From Lactobacillus huangpiensis (lineage in GTDB: Bacteria > Bacillota > Bacilli > Lactobacillales > Lactobacillaceae), in the NCBI RefSeq assembly GCF_019972815.1, contig NZ_BPPA01000001.1, positions 186,001 to 250,000 of the forward strand: a DNA stretch of 64,000 bases. The letters run 5' to 3'. This document shows, piece after piece, positions 18,043-26,912 of this stretch (position 1 is the stretch's first letter; every line of letters starts with the position of its first letter). The notes beneath the pieces are model-generated. The model was not told the DNA's origin and made no database searches. It saw nothing but the letters and a program-made list of their open reading frames with translations. The position numbers and the translations under genes were made by a program.

Positions 18043-19932
18043 ATGTTAAACTTAACTTTTCGCGAAATTGATTTGCTAAATCTTTTTTTAAACAATGATT
18101 TACTTACTATTTCCGAATTAAAAAAGAAAAGCGGAATTTCCGCACGAACATTGAATACTGAATTTGCGCAAATTAATAAAACTTTGCTTAATGCAGGACA
18201 TGACATCAGAATTGTCAGTCAAAGGGCTAAAGGCTATTTACTTGACTATTCTTTAGCAGAAAGTGAATGGCTAAAATTATTAAAGCAAAATTGTTCGGAA
18301 TATTTAAATCTTAAATTTAACCACTTATTTCATAATAAATTACGAATTGCTAAAATCTGCAGATTCCTTTGTGCAAGCCCAAACTTCACAAAAATTGATC
18401 AACTTGCAAGCAGGCTAAATTTTAGTATTGCAACTATTAATAAGGACATGCGTGATGTGAAGAATTTCTTTAGAATTTATAACTTAAAAATAAAGTCTGT
18501 TCCATACTACGGTATGAAAATAATAGGAAAATTTGGTGCAATTCGCTCATGTTTAGTCGATTTATTTGACGTTTATAATTTTGATCAAGAAGATTCGTTA
18601 TTGCCCGAATATGCTTTTTCTGAATATGGAGTCACTAAAGATAATTTATTGAAAAAGAGCCAAAGTATACGTCAATTAGTTCATAAATATGATTTTCCGT
18701 TGACAGATGATGGCTTTAAACAAGTAACAAAATACCTGCTTATTTATAAATTACGTCCAGATATTAACCTAAAAATGAATCAAAGTATTAAAGTTGAATT
18801 GATGCGGTCAAAAGCATTCTTAATTGCAAAAGAGCTAATTAAAAATAATATAAAAGAAGAGCTATATTTAGCACTTTTTTTATTAATTAATGCGGAAATT
18901 GATCAAATACCTGATCTTAAAATACTAAAAACTTTTTCGCAGCAAGTATATCTTCAAACTAAACAAATCTCTGAATCTCTTACAGAACAGTTTTCTTTAT
19001 ATATTGATAAAAAATCTGATATTGCTTCTTACATTTATCGAGGCTTCTTTATTAGATATCTCAAGAAAAAATATAATTTTGTTTTCTACAATGGAGAGCT
19101 AAGCACAGAAAATGTGGCTCATAAACTTTTTGCCACTAACTCCTTAACTGTGGCTTTATATAATTGTTGTTCTGATTATGATCAAATGGAGTTAAATGAC
19201 AGCCTCTTCAATGAAATTATTTTGGGTCTATACAGTAAAATTCACCAGAAACAAAATAGTTATTTTCCCACTAAATTTTTAGTTGTAAATGACTATGGTA
19301 AGTTAGCAAGTAGTCATTTAATTGGCAAACTTAATTTAGCTAAATATAATGCTAATTATACTTTTGTTTATTCGTATGAATTAAAAAATATTGATTATGC
19401 TAATTTTGATTATTTATTAGTTTCTTCAAAGATTAAATCCAGGCTTAAAAATATTCCTATTCCTAAGATAACCTTTTCTTTCTTTTCTGATGATCGTCTG
19501 AGAATGGCTTTATGGCAAAAAATATTATCGACCAAGCGAAAAATTGGTTCAGTAGCCAATTATTTTAAACAGCCAGTAATAATTACAATAGAAAGTTTGA
19601 ATGGAAGAATCCAAGAAATAATAGCTGCCCATCTAATCACTCAATTAAATATTTTGCCAAAATATCAACCTAATTTTATTAGATATATTGAGGCACTAAT
19701 TTCAAGTGAAGGATATCATGCTTATCCATATAATATGTATCTCACACTTTTGGGTCCTCACCAAGTTAATAAACATTATTTTGTTTTTAAATTTAAACAG
19801 CCGGTGATGCTAAATAAGCATAAGGTTTTTAGTTTACAAATTATAGTTCTCGATCTTAGTAAAGGCTTATTAGAAATTAAAAATGGTGACTCTGAATTGC
19901 GGCAATATTTTAATATTACTGTTAACAGGTAA
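18043..19932 (+). CDS. Degenerate BglG/MtlR-like PTS regulator
   Basis: A 629-residue regulator. There are two helix-turn-helix segments near residues 20-45 (TISELKKKSGISARTLNTEF) and 115-140 (DQLASRLNFSIATINKDMRD), then a helical PRD-like middle. A region near 440-520 looks like EIIB but reads VVNDYGKLASS where active EIIB has a Cys. A C-terminal EIIA-like part follows, with no obvious conserved phosphorylation His motif. It has no sigma-54-type ATPase, so it is not LevR. It lies 54 bases after the phosphatase gene and probably regulates this PTS operon, perhaps without phosphorylation of its EII-like parts. The domain reading is by eye. Confidence 0.65.
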   Translation: MLNLTFREIDLLNLFLNNDLLTISELKKKSGISARTLNTEFAQINKTLLNAGHDIRIVSQRAKGYLLDYSLAESEWLKLLKQNCSEYLNLKFNHLFHNKLRIAKICRFLCASPNFTKIDQLASRLNFSIATINKDMRDVKNFFRIYNLKIKSVPYYGMKIIGKFGAIRSCLVDLFDVYNFDQEDSLLPEYAFSEYGVTKDNLLKKSQSIRQLVHKYDFPLTDDGFKQVTKYLLIYKLRPDINLKMNQSIKVELMRSKAFLIAKELIKNNIKEELYLALFLLINAEIDQIPDLKILKTFSQQVYLQTKQISESLTEQFSLYIDKKSDIASYIYRGFFIRYLKKKYNFVFYNGELSTENVAHKLFATNSLTVALYNCCSDYDQMELNDSLFNEIILGLYSKIHQKQNSYFPTKFLVVNDYGKLASSHLIGKLNLAKYNANYTFVYSYELKNIDYANFDYLLVSSKIKSRLKNIPIPKITFSFFSDDRLRMALWQKILSTKRKIGSVANYFKQPVIITIESLNGRIQEIIAAHLITQLNILPKYQPNFIRYIEALISSEGYHAYPYNMYLTLLGPHQVNKHYFVFKFKQPVMLNKHKVFSLQIIVLDLSKGLLEIKNGDSELRQYFNITVNR

Positions 19933-19972
19933 TTAAGACATTAATAATAATTTACTTTAAAATATAAAAATT

Positions 19973-20013
19973 AACTCTTTTAAACTGAATTATTCAGTTT
20001 AAAAGAGTTTTTT
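19973..20013 (+). terminator. Strong terminator after the PTS regulator
   Basis: A 17-bp near-perfect hairpin, from AACTCTTTTAAACTGAA to its complement, followed by six T. It ends the PTS operon. Confidence 0.9.
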
Positions 20014-20017
20014 GCTT

Positions 20018-20030
20018 AATGTTCGTATTA
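20018..20030 (-). promoter_or_regulatory. Possible PurBox before the ABC transporter operon
   Basis: On the minus strand TAATACGAACATT matches the PurR box AWWWCCGAACWWT at 11 of 13 positions. A weaker ATTCG-containing copy lies near 20113-20125. The pair is not spaced like the clean PurBox pair before purA, so the call is tentative. It fits an operon that ends in adenine deaminase. Confidence 0.35.
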
Positions 20031-20127
20031 ATTATAATTATACGCGTATGTAAATATTAAGCACTTTCATAAGCTAAAAAATACAAACTATTTACTGAAC
20101 TAGTATAAATTTTATTCGTATTTTATG

Positions 20128-20156
20128 TTGACAGCAGATTAAAAATTCGATAACCT
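20128..20156 (+). promoter_or_regulatory. Possible promoter of the ABC transporter-adenine deaminase operon
   Basis: Consensus -35 TTGACA with TAACCT at 17 bases; the -10 is weak. It would give a very short leader before GCGGAGG and the ATG at 20180. Confidence 0.4.
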
Positions 20157-20179
20157 AATATACAAAGCGGAGGTAATAT

Positions 20180-21010
20180 ATGAATCGCAAAACAGCAGTA
20201 TGGTTGTTAATTCCTGCATTCTTGGGAGTATTGGTATTCACTTTTTTCCCTCTAATTCAAATTGCAATACCAACATTCCAAAGTAAAAGTGGCTTCTTTT
20301 CACTTTACGCACAATTTTTAAAAAGTTCTTTCAATTGGGCAGTCATTGGACGTAGTTTTCTTATAGCGATTGTGACGGTGATTGTTGTTTTGATCCTTGG
20401 GGTGCCCATCTCTATCTGGATAGGAAGACAAAAAACAGTAGTCAGACAAATACTGAATCTGCTAATCCTTTTTCCCATGTTAACCAATGCAGTTGTAAGA
20501 AACTTTGCCTGGATTATTATTTTGGGCCATGATGGAATCGTCAATAAAACTTTGCTGGCGCTGCATCTAATTAAGTCACCGCTAAATATTCTTTATACTA
20601 ATACCTCTATTATTATTGGTTCGGTTTACTTGTTTTTACCAATTATGATTAATTCATTAATTGGCAGCGTGGCTGAATTAAATGTGGAGATTGAAGAAGC
20701 TGCAGCCGTTCTTGGTTCCAGTCCTTGGCGAACATTATTTAAGGTGATCATTCCTCAATTAACTACTGGCATTTTAACTGGCTGCATTTTAGTGTTTGCC
20801 GGAACAATGACAGCCTATACTACCCCAGAAATTCTTGGTGGCAACCGCCATCTGGTAATGGCGACTTTGATTTATCAGCAAGCAATGACATTAGGCAATT
20901 GGCAAAATGCCAGCGTTATCTCACTAATTTTAATTGTTATTTCTGCTCTTTCAATGTGGCTCATGAGAAGACTTAGCCATCATTTAGATCGGAGGCCAAT
21001 TAATGCTTGA
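20180..21010 (+). CDS. ABC transporter permease, spermidine/putrescine (PotB) type
   Basis: A 276-residue membrane protein with about six helices and the inner-membrane EAA-type loop (EEAAAVLGSSPWRTLFKVIIPQ) that docks on the ATPase. It is the first of two permeases in a complete importer (two permeases, ATPase, two binding lipoproteins) and overlaps the next gene by eight bases. PotB-type systems carry polyamines and other small organic cations or nitrogen compounds. The adenine deaminase downstream suggests a purine-related substrate, which is inference. Confidence 0.88.
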   Translation: MNRKTAVWLLIPAFLGVLVFTFFPLIQIAIPTFQSKSGFFSLYAQFLKSSFNWAVIGRSFLIAIVTVIVVLILGVPISIWIGRQKTVVRQILNLLILFPMLTNAVVRNFAWIIILGHDGIVNKTLLALHLIKSPLNILYTNTSIIIGSVYLFLPIMINSLIGSVAELNVEIEEAAAVLGSSPWRTLFKVIIPQLTTGILTGCILVFAGTMTAYTTPEILGGNRHLVMATLIYQQAMTLGNWQNASVISLILIVISALSMWLMRRLSHHLDRRPINA

Positions 21011-21791
21011 TCGTAAAAATAAAACTCTGACAGTGATTTCGATTATTATTTTGGCTTTAATCATGTTGCCATTGATTTTAGTCGTAATTACATCCTTTAA
21101 TACGCAAAGTTCAATTTCATTACCAATTACCGGCTTTACCCTTTCTTGGTATAGCAATATTTTCCAACAGCCTGATTTTATTTCAGGTTTTGAATCAAGT
21201 CTAATTGTTGCTTTGATTGCAAGCATATCGGCTTTAGTAATTGGCATCCCTGCAGTCTACGCTTTGACGCGTTACAACATTCATCATGCCGCTTGGTTTC
21301 AGTCGTTTTTCCTCAGTCCAACTTTAATTCCTGAAATTGTTATTGGGTTTGCACTCTATCAAGCTGCAGTCATTACTATGAGAATTCCGGTATTTATCGG
21401 CTTGATTGTCGGACATTTTCTGCTTTGTTTACCGTATGTCATTCGCTTAATTACAGCCAGCATGCTGCTAATGGACAGTCATATCGAAGAAGCAGGGTGG
21501 ATTTGTGGCTGTTCTCGTAAAAAAGGATTTTTTCTGATTGTTTTGCCTAATATCAAGGCCAGTATCATTGCTGCGTTTATGATGTGCTTTATCAATTCCT
21601 TCAACAACATTCCGGTTTCTTTATTCATGAACGGACCTTCTCTTACAATGTTGCCGCCGGCAATTTTGAATTATTTGCAAAATAATTATGACCCTACTGT
21701 ATCAGCAATTTCTGTGCTTTTAATGATCTTTACAGCACTCATGATGTTCTTGGTTGAAAAAGCGATCGGTATTAAAAATATTACAGAGTAG
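21003..21791 (+). CDS. ABC transporter permease, PotC type
   Basis: A 262-residue second permease with about six helices and an EAA-like loop (EEAGWICGCSRKKGFFLIVLPNIK). It overlaps the first permease by eight bases and is followed after 12 bases by the ATPase gene. It acts in the cytoplasmic membrane as partner of the PotB-like subunit. Substrate as discussed for the operon. Confidence 0.88.
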   Translation: MLDRKNKTLTVISIIILALIMLPLILVVITSFNTQSSISLPITGFTLSWYSNIFQQPDFISGFESSLIVALIASISALVIGIPAVYALTRYNIHHAAWFQSFFLSPTLIPEIVIGFALYQAAVITMRIPVFIGLIVGHFLLCLPYVIRLITASMLLMDSHIEEAGWICGCSRKKGFFLIVLPNIKASIIAAFMMCFINSFNNIPVSLFMNGPSLTMLPPAILNYLQNNYDPTVSAISVLLMIFTALMMFLVEKAIGIKNITE

Positions 21792-21803
21792 AGGAGTAGT
21801 GCA

Positions 21804-22847
21804 GTGGCAAATTTAGAAGTTCAAAATTTAGCAAAATCATACGATGGCAAAACTAAAGTTTTAAAAGATATATCTTTTGCTGTCAATAACGGAGAGCTGG
21901 TTTCAATTCTTGGTCCTTCCGGCTGTGGCAAAACGACCACACTTAGAATTATTGCCGGTTTAATTCCAGAAACTGCAGGACAAGTTTTAGTTAACGGTAA
22001 GGATATTACTAAAGTACCTGTTTACAAGAGAAATTTCGGAATGGTTTTTCAAAGTTATGCACTTTTTCCCCATATGAATGTTTTTGATAACGTTGCTTTT
22101 GGACTGAAAATGCGCAAGCTTGACAAAAGTGCCATCAAGAAAAGAGTGACTGAAATGCTAGCAACTACCGGCTTAAGTCAACTATCTAAACAATTTCCAG
22201 CGCAGCTTTCTGGAGGACAGCAACAAAGAGTTTCATTAGCAAGGGCTCTGGTTACCAATCCAGAATTGTTATTAATGGATGAGCCTTTGAGCAATCTTGA
22301 TGCTAAATTGCGGCTGAAAATGCGTGAAGAAATTCGCGACTTGCAGCAAAAACTTAAAATGACAGTGCTGTTTGTAACACATGATCAGCAAGAATGTTTC
22401 GCAATTTCCGACAAGGTTTTAATTATGAAACAGGGACGCATTGATCAGTTTGATACGCCACAAAATATTTTTCATCATCCTCGGACAGAATATGTTGCCC
22501 GTTTTATTGGCTATGACAATTTTATTACTGTCACTGCTGCTAATCGTCAAGATGAGCATCATATCAAAGTAGGCGAAGCAGTTTTGAATACGGTTGAACC
22601 AAATCAAAATGCAAAAGTGCTAACTATTCGTCCGGAAAACATCCACTTGAATTTAGCGAATGCTTCTGAAAATACATTTGCCGGTACAATCATGAGTCGT
22701 GAATATTTAGGACAAAGTTTTAAGTATGCCATTCATTCAGCTATTGGGGACTTTCAAGTTGAGGAAGCACGGCAAAAGATGCGCAGCTCAGGAGAAGAAG
22801 TAACGCTAACTCTTCCTGCTAAACATCTTCATCCGTTATCAGAATAA
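21804..22847 (+). CDS. ABC transporter ATP-binding protein, PotA type
   Basis: A 347-residue ATPase. Walker A GPSGCGKTT, Q-loop VFQSYALFP, signature LSGGQQQR, Walker B LLLMDEPLSNLD and the switch His in VTHDQ are all intact in the first 230 residues. The C-terminal 110 residues form a TOBE-like domain, as in PotA/CysA. The start is GTG behind GAGGAG. It should energise the two PotB/PotC-like permeases. Confidence 0.93.
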   Translation: MANLEVQNLAKSYDGKTKVLKDISFAVNNGELVSILGPSGCGKTTTLRIIAGLIPETAGQVLVNGKDITKVPVYKRNFGMVFQSYALFPHMNVFDNVAFGLKMRKLDKSAIKKRVTEMLATTGLSQLSKQFPAQLSGGQQQRVSLARALVTNPELLLMDEPLSNLDAKLRLKMREEIRDLQQKLKMTVLFVTHDQQECFAISDKVLIMKQGRIDQFDTPQNIFHHPRTEYVARFIGYDNFITVTAANRQDEHHIKVGEAVLNTVEPNQNAKVLTIRPENIHLNLANASENTFAGTIMSREYLGQSFKYAIHSAIGDFQVEEARQKMRSSGEEVTLTLPAKHLHPLSE

Positions 22848-22870
22848 TCATTCTTTAGAAAGGTTTTGTT

Positions 22871-23923
22871 ATGAAATTTAAAAAAGCTTGTTTGTTAGCA
22901 GCTAGTTTTATCATTGCCGGTACAACTTTGGCAACTTCCGCTTGCTCGTCTAATGCTGGCAGCGGTAAACTGACGGTTTCTACTTTTGGCTTGGCAACTA
23001 AGCAGATGCGCTCCGACGTGCTTGATCCATATGCTAAGAAAAACAATGTTAAGGTGTCTACACAGTTTGGGGACAGTTCTACTCGCCTAACGCAGATTGA
23101 GCACAATTCTAATTCACCTGTAGATGTCATTGAATTGGCACAAAACAATGCAATTACAGGAGCCAAAAAGAAACTCTTTAAAAAATTGGATTTCTCCAAA
23201 CTCAAGAACTTCAAGTATTTATCCGCTGACCAGCAAAAGCTGGCAAAAGACACTAATACTGTTCCGTATACTGTTAATAGTTTTGGCATCATTTATAATC
23301 CGAAAAAGGTCCACATTAAAAGTTGGGATGACCTGTGGTCTAAGAACTTAAAGGGCAAGATTGCAATTCCTGATATTGTAACAACTTTTGGTCCCGCAAT
23401 GCTTTATGTGGCAGGGGATCATGCTAAAGTCAGCGTAACCAAGGATGATGGCAAGGCTGCCTTCAAAGCGTTAAAGCAGTTAAAGCCGAACGTTGTTAAA
23501 ACATATTCTCAAAGTTCAGATTTAAGCAATATGTTTAAAACTGGAGAAATTACCGCAGCGGTTGTAGGTGATTTTTCAATCAGCATGCTGCAGGCCACTA
23601 ATCCTAGTTTGAAGTATCTGGTGCCAGCCTCAGGAACATATGCTAACTACGATAATATTGCAATTTTGAAAAACAGTAAGAATACTCAAGCGGCATATAA
23701 GTATATTGACTTTCGTATAAGTGAAGCTAACCAAAAGAAAGTTGCCAGTGCAAAATCTCTTAATAATGCACCGGTTAATTCACAAGTAAAATTGACTGCT
23801 GCTGAAGCTGCCAATAAAACATATGGTGCAATTGCACAAAGAGCAAAAACTATTGACTTTTATTACGTGAACAAGCAGATGCCTTCATGGATCAGCCAAT
23901 GGAATAAAATTATGAACCAATAA
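22871..23923 (+). CDS. Substrate-binding lipoprotein 1 of the ABC transporter
   Basis: A 350-residue exported lipoprotein. The signal peptide has a lysine-rich start (MKFKKA), a hydrophobic core and a lipobox TSAC with Cys near residue 24. The mature part is a PotD-like extracellular solute-binding protein (KLTVSTFG near the start, VPYTVNSFGIIYNPKK in the middle). It is a close paralogue of the next gene; long stretches are identical, including at DNA level around 23340-23420 and 24460-24540. It captures substrate at the cell surface for the permease. Confidence 0.88.
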   Translation: MKFKKACLLAASFIIAGTTLATSACSSNAGSGKLTVSTFGLATKQMRSDVLDPYAKKNNVKVSTQFGDSSTRLTQIEHNSNSPVDVIELAQNNAITGAKKKLFKKLDFSKLKNFKYLSADQQKLAKDTNTVPYTVNSFGIIYNPKKVHIKSWDDLWSKNLKGKIAIPDIVTTFGPAMLYVAGDHAKVSVTKDDGKAAFKALKQLKPNVVKTYSQSSDLSNMFKTGEITAAVVGDFSISMLQATNPSLKYLVPASGTYANYDNIAILKNSKNTQAAYKYIDFRISEANQKKVASAKSLNNAPVNSQVKLTAAEAANKTYGAIAQRAKTIDFYYVNKQMPSWISQWNKIMNQ

Positions 23924-23937
23924 TTATCAAAAAAAGA

Positions 23938-23962
23938 ACTTGCCTTCATTAATAAGGCAAGT
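23938..23962 (+). other. Hairpin between the two binding-protein genes
   Basis: Arms ACTTGCCTT (23938-23946) and AAGGCAAGT (23954-23962) with a seven-base loop, without a good T-run. It may protect or end part of the transcript, giving unequal amounts of the two binding proteins. Role is inference. Confidence 0.5.
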
Positions 23963-23984
23963 ATGATTTTCGGAAAGGTCTATT

Positions 23985-25040
23985 ATGAAAATTAAAAAAG
24001 TATGTTTAATGGCAGCAAGTTTAATTGTTGCGGGAGCAGCTATTGCTACTTCAGCTTGTTCTTCTAAAGCAAACGGTGGCAAGTTGGTTGTTTCTACGTT
24101 CGGCATCTTGACCAAGCAAATGAGATCAGATGTACTCAATCCTTTTGCCAAGAAAAATAACGTTAAAGTTTCCGCACAATTTGCTGCAGATACAACTACG
24201 AGCTTAACCCAAATTGAGCATAATCCTAACTCTTCAGTTGACGTGATTGAAGTGGCACAAAAGAATGCTTATGCGGGTACGAAAAAGAAGTTGTATAAAA
24301 AAGTAGATTTTTCTAAAATCAAAGATTTTAAATATTTATCCAGTAGTGAACAAAAGCTGGCTAAAGACACAGGCACCGTTCCTTATACTGTTAACAGCGT
24401 AGGTATAATTTATAATCCTAAAAAAGTTCATATTACTGAATGGGATCAACTGTGGTCTAAAAAGTTAAAGGGCAAGATTGCAATTCCTGATATAGTAACA
24501 ACTTTTGGTCCTGCAATGCTGTATATTGCGGGTCGCCATGCTAAAGTCGATGTCCCAAGCGACGGTGGTAAAGCAGCTTTTAAGGCTATGAAAGAATTGA
24601 AGCCTAATGTGGTTAAGACATACGACCAAAGTTCAGATTTAACCAATATGTTCAAAACAGGTGAAATCAGTGTGGCCGTTGTTGGCGACTATGCTATCAG
24701 CATGTTGCAGGCTACTAATCCAGGCCTTAAATACATTGTTCCAGCATCAGGCACATATTCTAACAGCAACGTTGTTGCCATTTTAAAGAATAGCAAGAAT
24801 ACAGATGCTGCTTATAAGTATATTAATTTTAGACTAAGTGAAGCTATTCAAAAGAGATGTGCCAGTGCAAAATCACTTAATAACGCCCCAGTTAACACGC
24901 AAGTTAAGTTAACACCGGCTGAAGCCGCTAATAAGACTTATGGGGATGTGGCTAAACGCGCAAAGAGCATGAATTTCTTCTATGTTAATAGCCATTTATC
25001 TTCATGGGTTAATCAATGGAATAAAATTATGAATCGGTAA
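23985..25040 (+). CDS. Substrate-binding lipoprotein 2 of the ABC transporter (tandem paralogue)
   Basis: A 351-residue lipoprotein with signal peptide and lipobox TSAC, and the same PotD-like fold as its neighbour. By eye about three quarters of the residues are identical; differences cluster at the N-terminal lobe (ADTTTSLTQ against GDSSTRLTQ) and the C-terminus. Tandem binding proteins on one permease usually widen the substrate range or change affinity. It has its own AAAGG ribosome site. The duplication looks fairly recent. Confidence 0.88.
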   Translation: MKIKKVCLMAASLIVAGAAIATSACSSKANGGKLVVSTFGILTKQMRSDVLNPFAKKNNVKVSAQFAADTTTSLTQIEHNPNSSVDVIEVAQKNAYAGTKKKLYKKVDFSKIKDFKYLSSSEQKLAKDTGTVPYTVNSVGIIYNPKKVHITEWDQLWSKKLKGKIAIPDIVTTFGPAMLYIAGRHAKVDVPSDGGKAAFKAMKELKPNVVKTYDQSSDLTNMFKTGEISVAVVGDYAISMLQATNPGLKYIVPASGTYSNSNVVAILKNSKNTDAAYKYINFRLSEAIQKRCASAKSLNNAPVNTQVKLTPAEAANKTYGDVAKRAKSMNFFYVNSHLSSWVNQWNKIMNR

Positions 25041-25057
25041 ATAGTAATTTAAAAATG

Positions 25058-25081
25058 AAGGGTTGGAATATTTCAACTCTT
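25058..25081 (+). other. Weak hairpin before adenine deaminase
   Basis: Arms AAGGGTTG (25058-25065) and CAACTCTT (25074-25081) with one G-U pair, followed by a mixed T-rich tail. It may be a leaky terminator that lowers expression of the deaminase relative to the transporter. Confidence 0.35.
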
Positions 25082-25103
25082 TCGTTGTTTATGGGGGAGA
25101 AAA

Positions 25104-26804
25104 ATGACACAAGTTGATCTTTTAATAAAAAATGGCCATGTTTTTAATGTTTTTTTACGTAAATTTGTTGATACTCAAGTTACAGTCAAAAATGGCAAAT
25201 TCTATTGGGTTAACCAGGATTTACCAGGAATTAGGGCTAAAAAGACAATTAATCTCAAGGGTAAGTATCTAATCCCAGGATTTGTTGATGCCCACATGCA
25301 TATTGATTCATCCATGACTACTCCTGCGATTATGGGACAAACAATTTTAAAATACGGTACAACAACGATTATTGCTGACGATCATGAAGTAACAAATGTT
25401 GCTGGTATTAAGGGACTAAAAAATTTCATTGCAGAGCCGTCACCGATTGATATTTTCTTTGGCATTCCATCTTCAGTTCCATCAACGAATCCAGATATGG
25501 AAACGACAGGTGGCAAAATTGGCGTGAAAGAAGTACAAGAACTGCTTAAAGATCCGCGCTTTATTTGTTTAGGCGAAGTGATGAACTTTAAGGATATGAC
25601 TTCTCCGCATAAAACCTTGATCAAAGACATTATCAAAGTTTGTCGTGAGGAAAAACCCACAATGCCTCTTGAAGGTCATGTGCCGGCATATGCTGGTGAA
25701 GATCTGGCTAAAGTTATCTACGCTGGAGTTACTACTGATCATACGGAACAGACAGCTGCCTTAGTTAATGAGAAAGTTCCTAATGGCATGTTTGTTGAGG
25801 TGCAACTAAAATCAATGCTGCAGGAAGTAATTGACACGATTATTAAGAATAACTACTTTGAACATGTTGCCCTGGTGACAGATGATTCTATGCCTGACAC
25901 TCTGCTTCATGGTCATTTGAACTATTTGGTGAAAAAAGCAATCAAAATGGGGATGACACCAGAAGAAGCAATTTACATAGCTACCTATACACCGGCTCGC
26001 CATATGGGATTATGGGATAGAGGTGCAATTGCTCCTGGCCGAGTAGCTGATTTTGTTATCCTAGATGATCTGCAAGATTTGTCAATCACGGCTGTTTATA
26101 AAAATGGGATTAATGCAGCAGATATCAAAGAGCAGACAGGTTACCAATTTTTGCCAGAGTTGCATCACTCGGTTAATGCGCCTAAATTATTACCTGATGA
26201 CTTTGTGGTTAAAACAGATTTGGTCGCAAACGGAGAAGTATTGGCAAATATTATTCAACTTAATCCTGTGGGTACTTTTACTAACCATATTCAAGAAAAA
26301 CTCGAGGTAAAAGATCACATAGTTCAATGGCAGAAAGCCGGTTTAGCACTGATTATGGTGCAAGACCGTTATAGCGGTAGCGGACATTATAGTCTTGGTT
26401 TCGTTGACCGTGGTATTATAAAAGACGGTGCGGTAGGAGCGACTTGGGCTCATGATCACCACAACATAATGATCATGGGTACGAATACTACCGCAATGCT
26501 CAAGATTCAGAATCAACTGGTTGAACAGCAGGGCGGCTATATCGCAGCAAAGGGTGATAAAATAGTTGCCAATGCAAAATTAGCTATTGGCGGCGTTGCC
26601 AGTGACCAACCGATGTCTGTTTTAGGTACAGAAATAGGCAAGGTGCGCAAAACATTGCAGGAACTAGGGTATAAAAATCCTAACGAGATTATGTCATTTT
26701 CTACTTTGTCTTTACTGGTTTCACCAACCATTAAAATTTCAGATAAGGGTCTATTTGAAGTCAAAAGTCAGAAAAAGATTCCACTTTTTGAAGAAATTAG
26801 GTAG
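25104..26804 (+). CDS. ade: Adenine deaminase
   Basis: A 566-residue amidohydrolase-superfamily enzyme that deaminates adenine to hypoxanthine for purine salvage. It has the metal-binding motif DAHMHIDSS, the EGHVPAY segment, and the long C-terminal domain of the Ade family with SGHYSLGFVDRG and WAHDHHN. Length is normal for the family. It is the last gene of the ABC transporter operon (64 bases after the second binding protein, GGGGGAG ribosome site). The link suggests that the transporter brings in adenine or a compound that yields it. Confidence 0.93.
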   Translation: MTQVDLLIKNGHVFNVFLRKFVDTQVTVKNGKFYWVNQDLPGIRAKKTINLKGKYLIPGFVDAHMHIDSSMTTPAIMGQTILKYGTTTIIADDHEVTNVAGIKGLKNFIAEPSPIDIFFGIPSSVPSTNPDMETTGGKIGVKEVQELLKDPRFICLGEVMNFKDMTSPHKTLIKDIIKVCREEKPTMPLEGHVPAYAGEDLAKVIYAGVTTDHTEQTAALVNEKVPNGMFVEVQLKSMLQEVIDTIIKNNYFEHVALVTDDSMPDTLLHGHLNYLVKKAIKMGMTPEEAIYIATYTPARHMGLWDRGAIAPGRVADFVILDDLQDLSITAVYKNGINAADIKEQTGYQFLPELHHSVNAPKLLPDDFVVKTDLVANGEVLANIIQLNPVGTFTNHIQEKLEVKDHIVQWQKAGLALIMVQDRYSGSGHYSLGFVDRGIIKDGAVGATWAHDHHNIMIMGTNTTAMLKIQNQLVEQQGGYIAAKGDKIVANAKLAIGGVASDQPMSVLGTEIGKVRKTLQELGYKNPNEIMSFSTLSLLVSPTIKISDKGLFEVKSQKKIPLFEEIR

Positions 26805-26832
26805 AGAATGAGAAAATTAATTAAATAATGAC

Positions 26833-26890
26833 CAAAAAATCTGCTAGTCAGATATTGTGAGATTCCACAATATAAACTAACAGATTTTTT
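26833..26890. terminator. Bidirectional terminator after ade
   Basis: A long hairpin with outer arms AAAAAATCTG and CAGATTTTTT and an inner stem ATATTGTG/CACAATAT. The A-run and T-run allow termination from both sides, serving ade and the convergent secreted-protein gene. Confidence 0.8.
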
Positions 26891-26912
26891 CATACTTAAG
26901 AAGTGAAGATGT

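Noticed and set aside
20014-20179. Purine riboswitch before the ABC transporter-adenine deaminase operon
   Set aside because: None of the conserved aptamer blocks are present; only PurBox-like elements and a palindrome ATACGCGTAT at 20040-20049 were seen.
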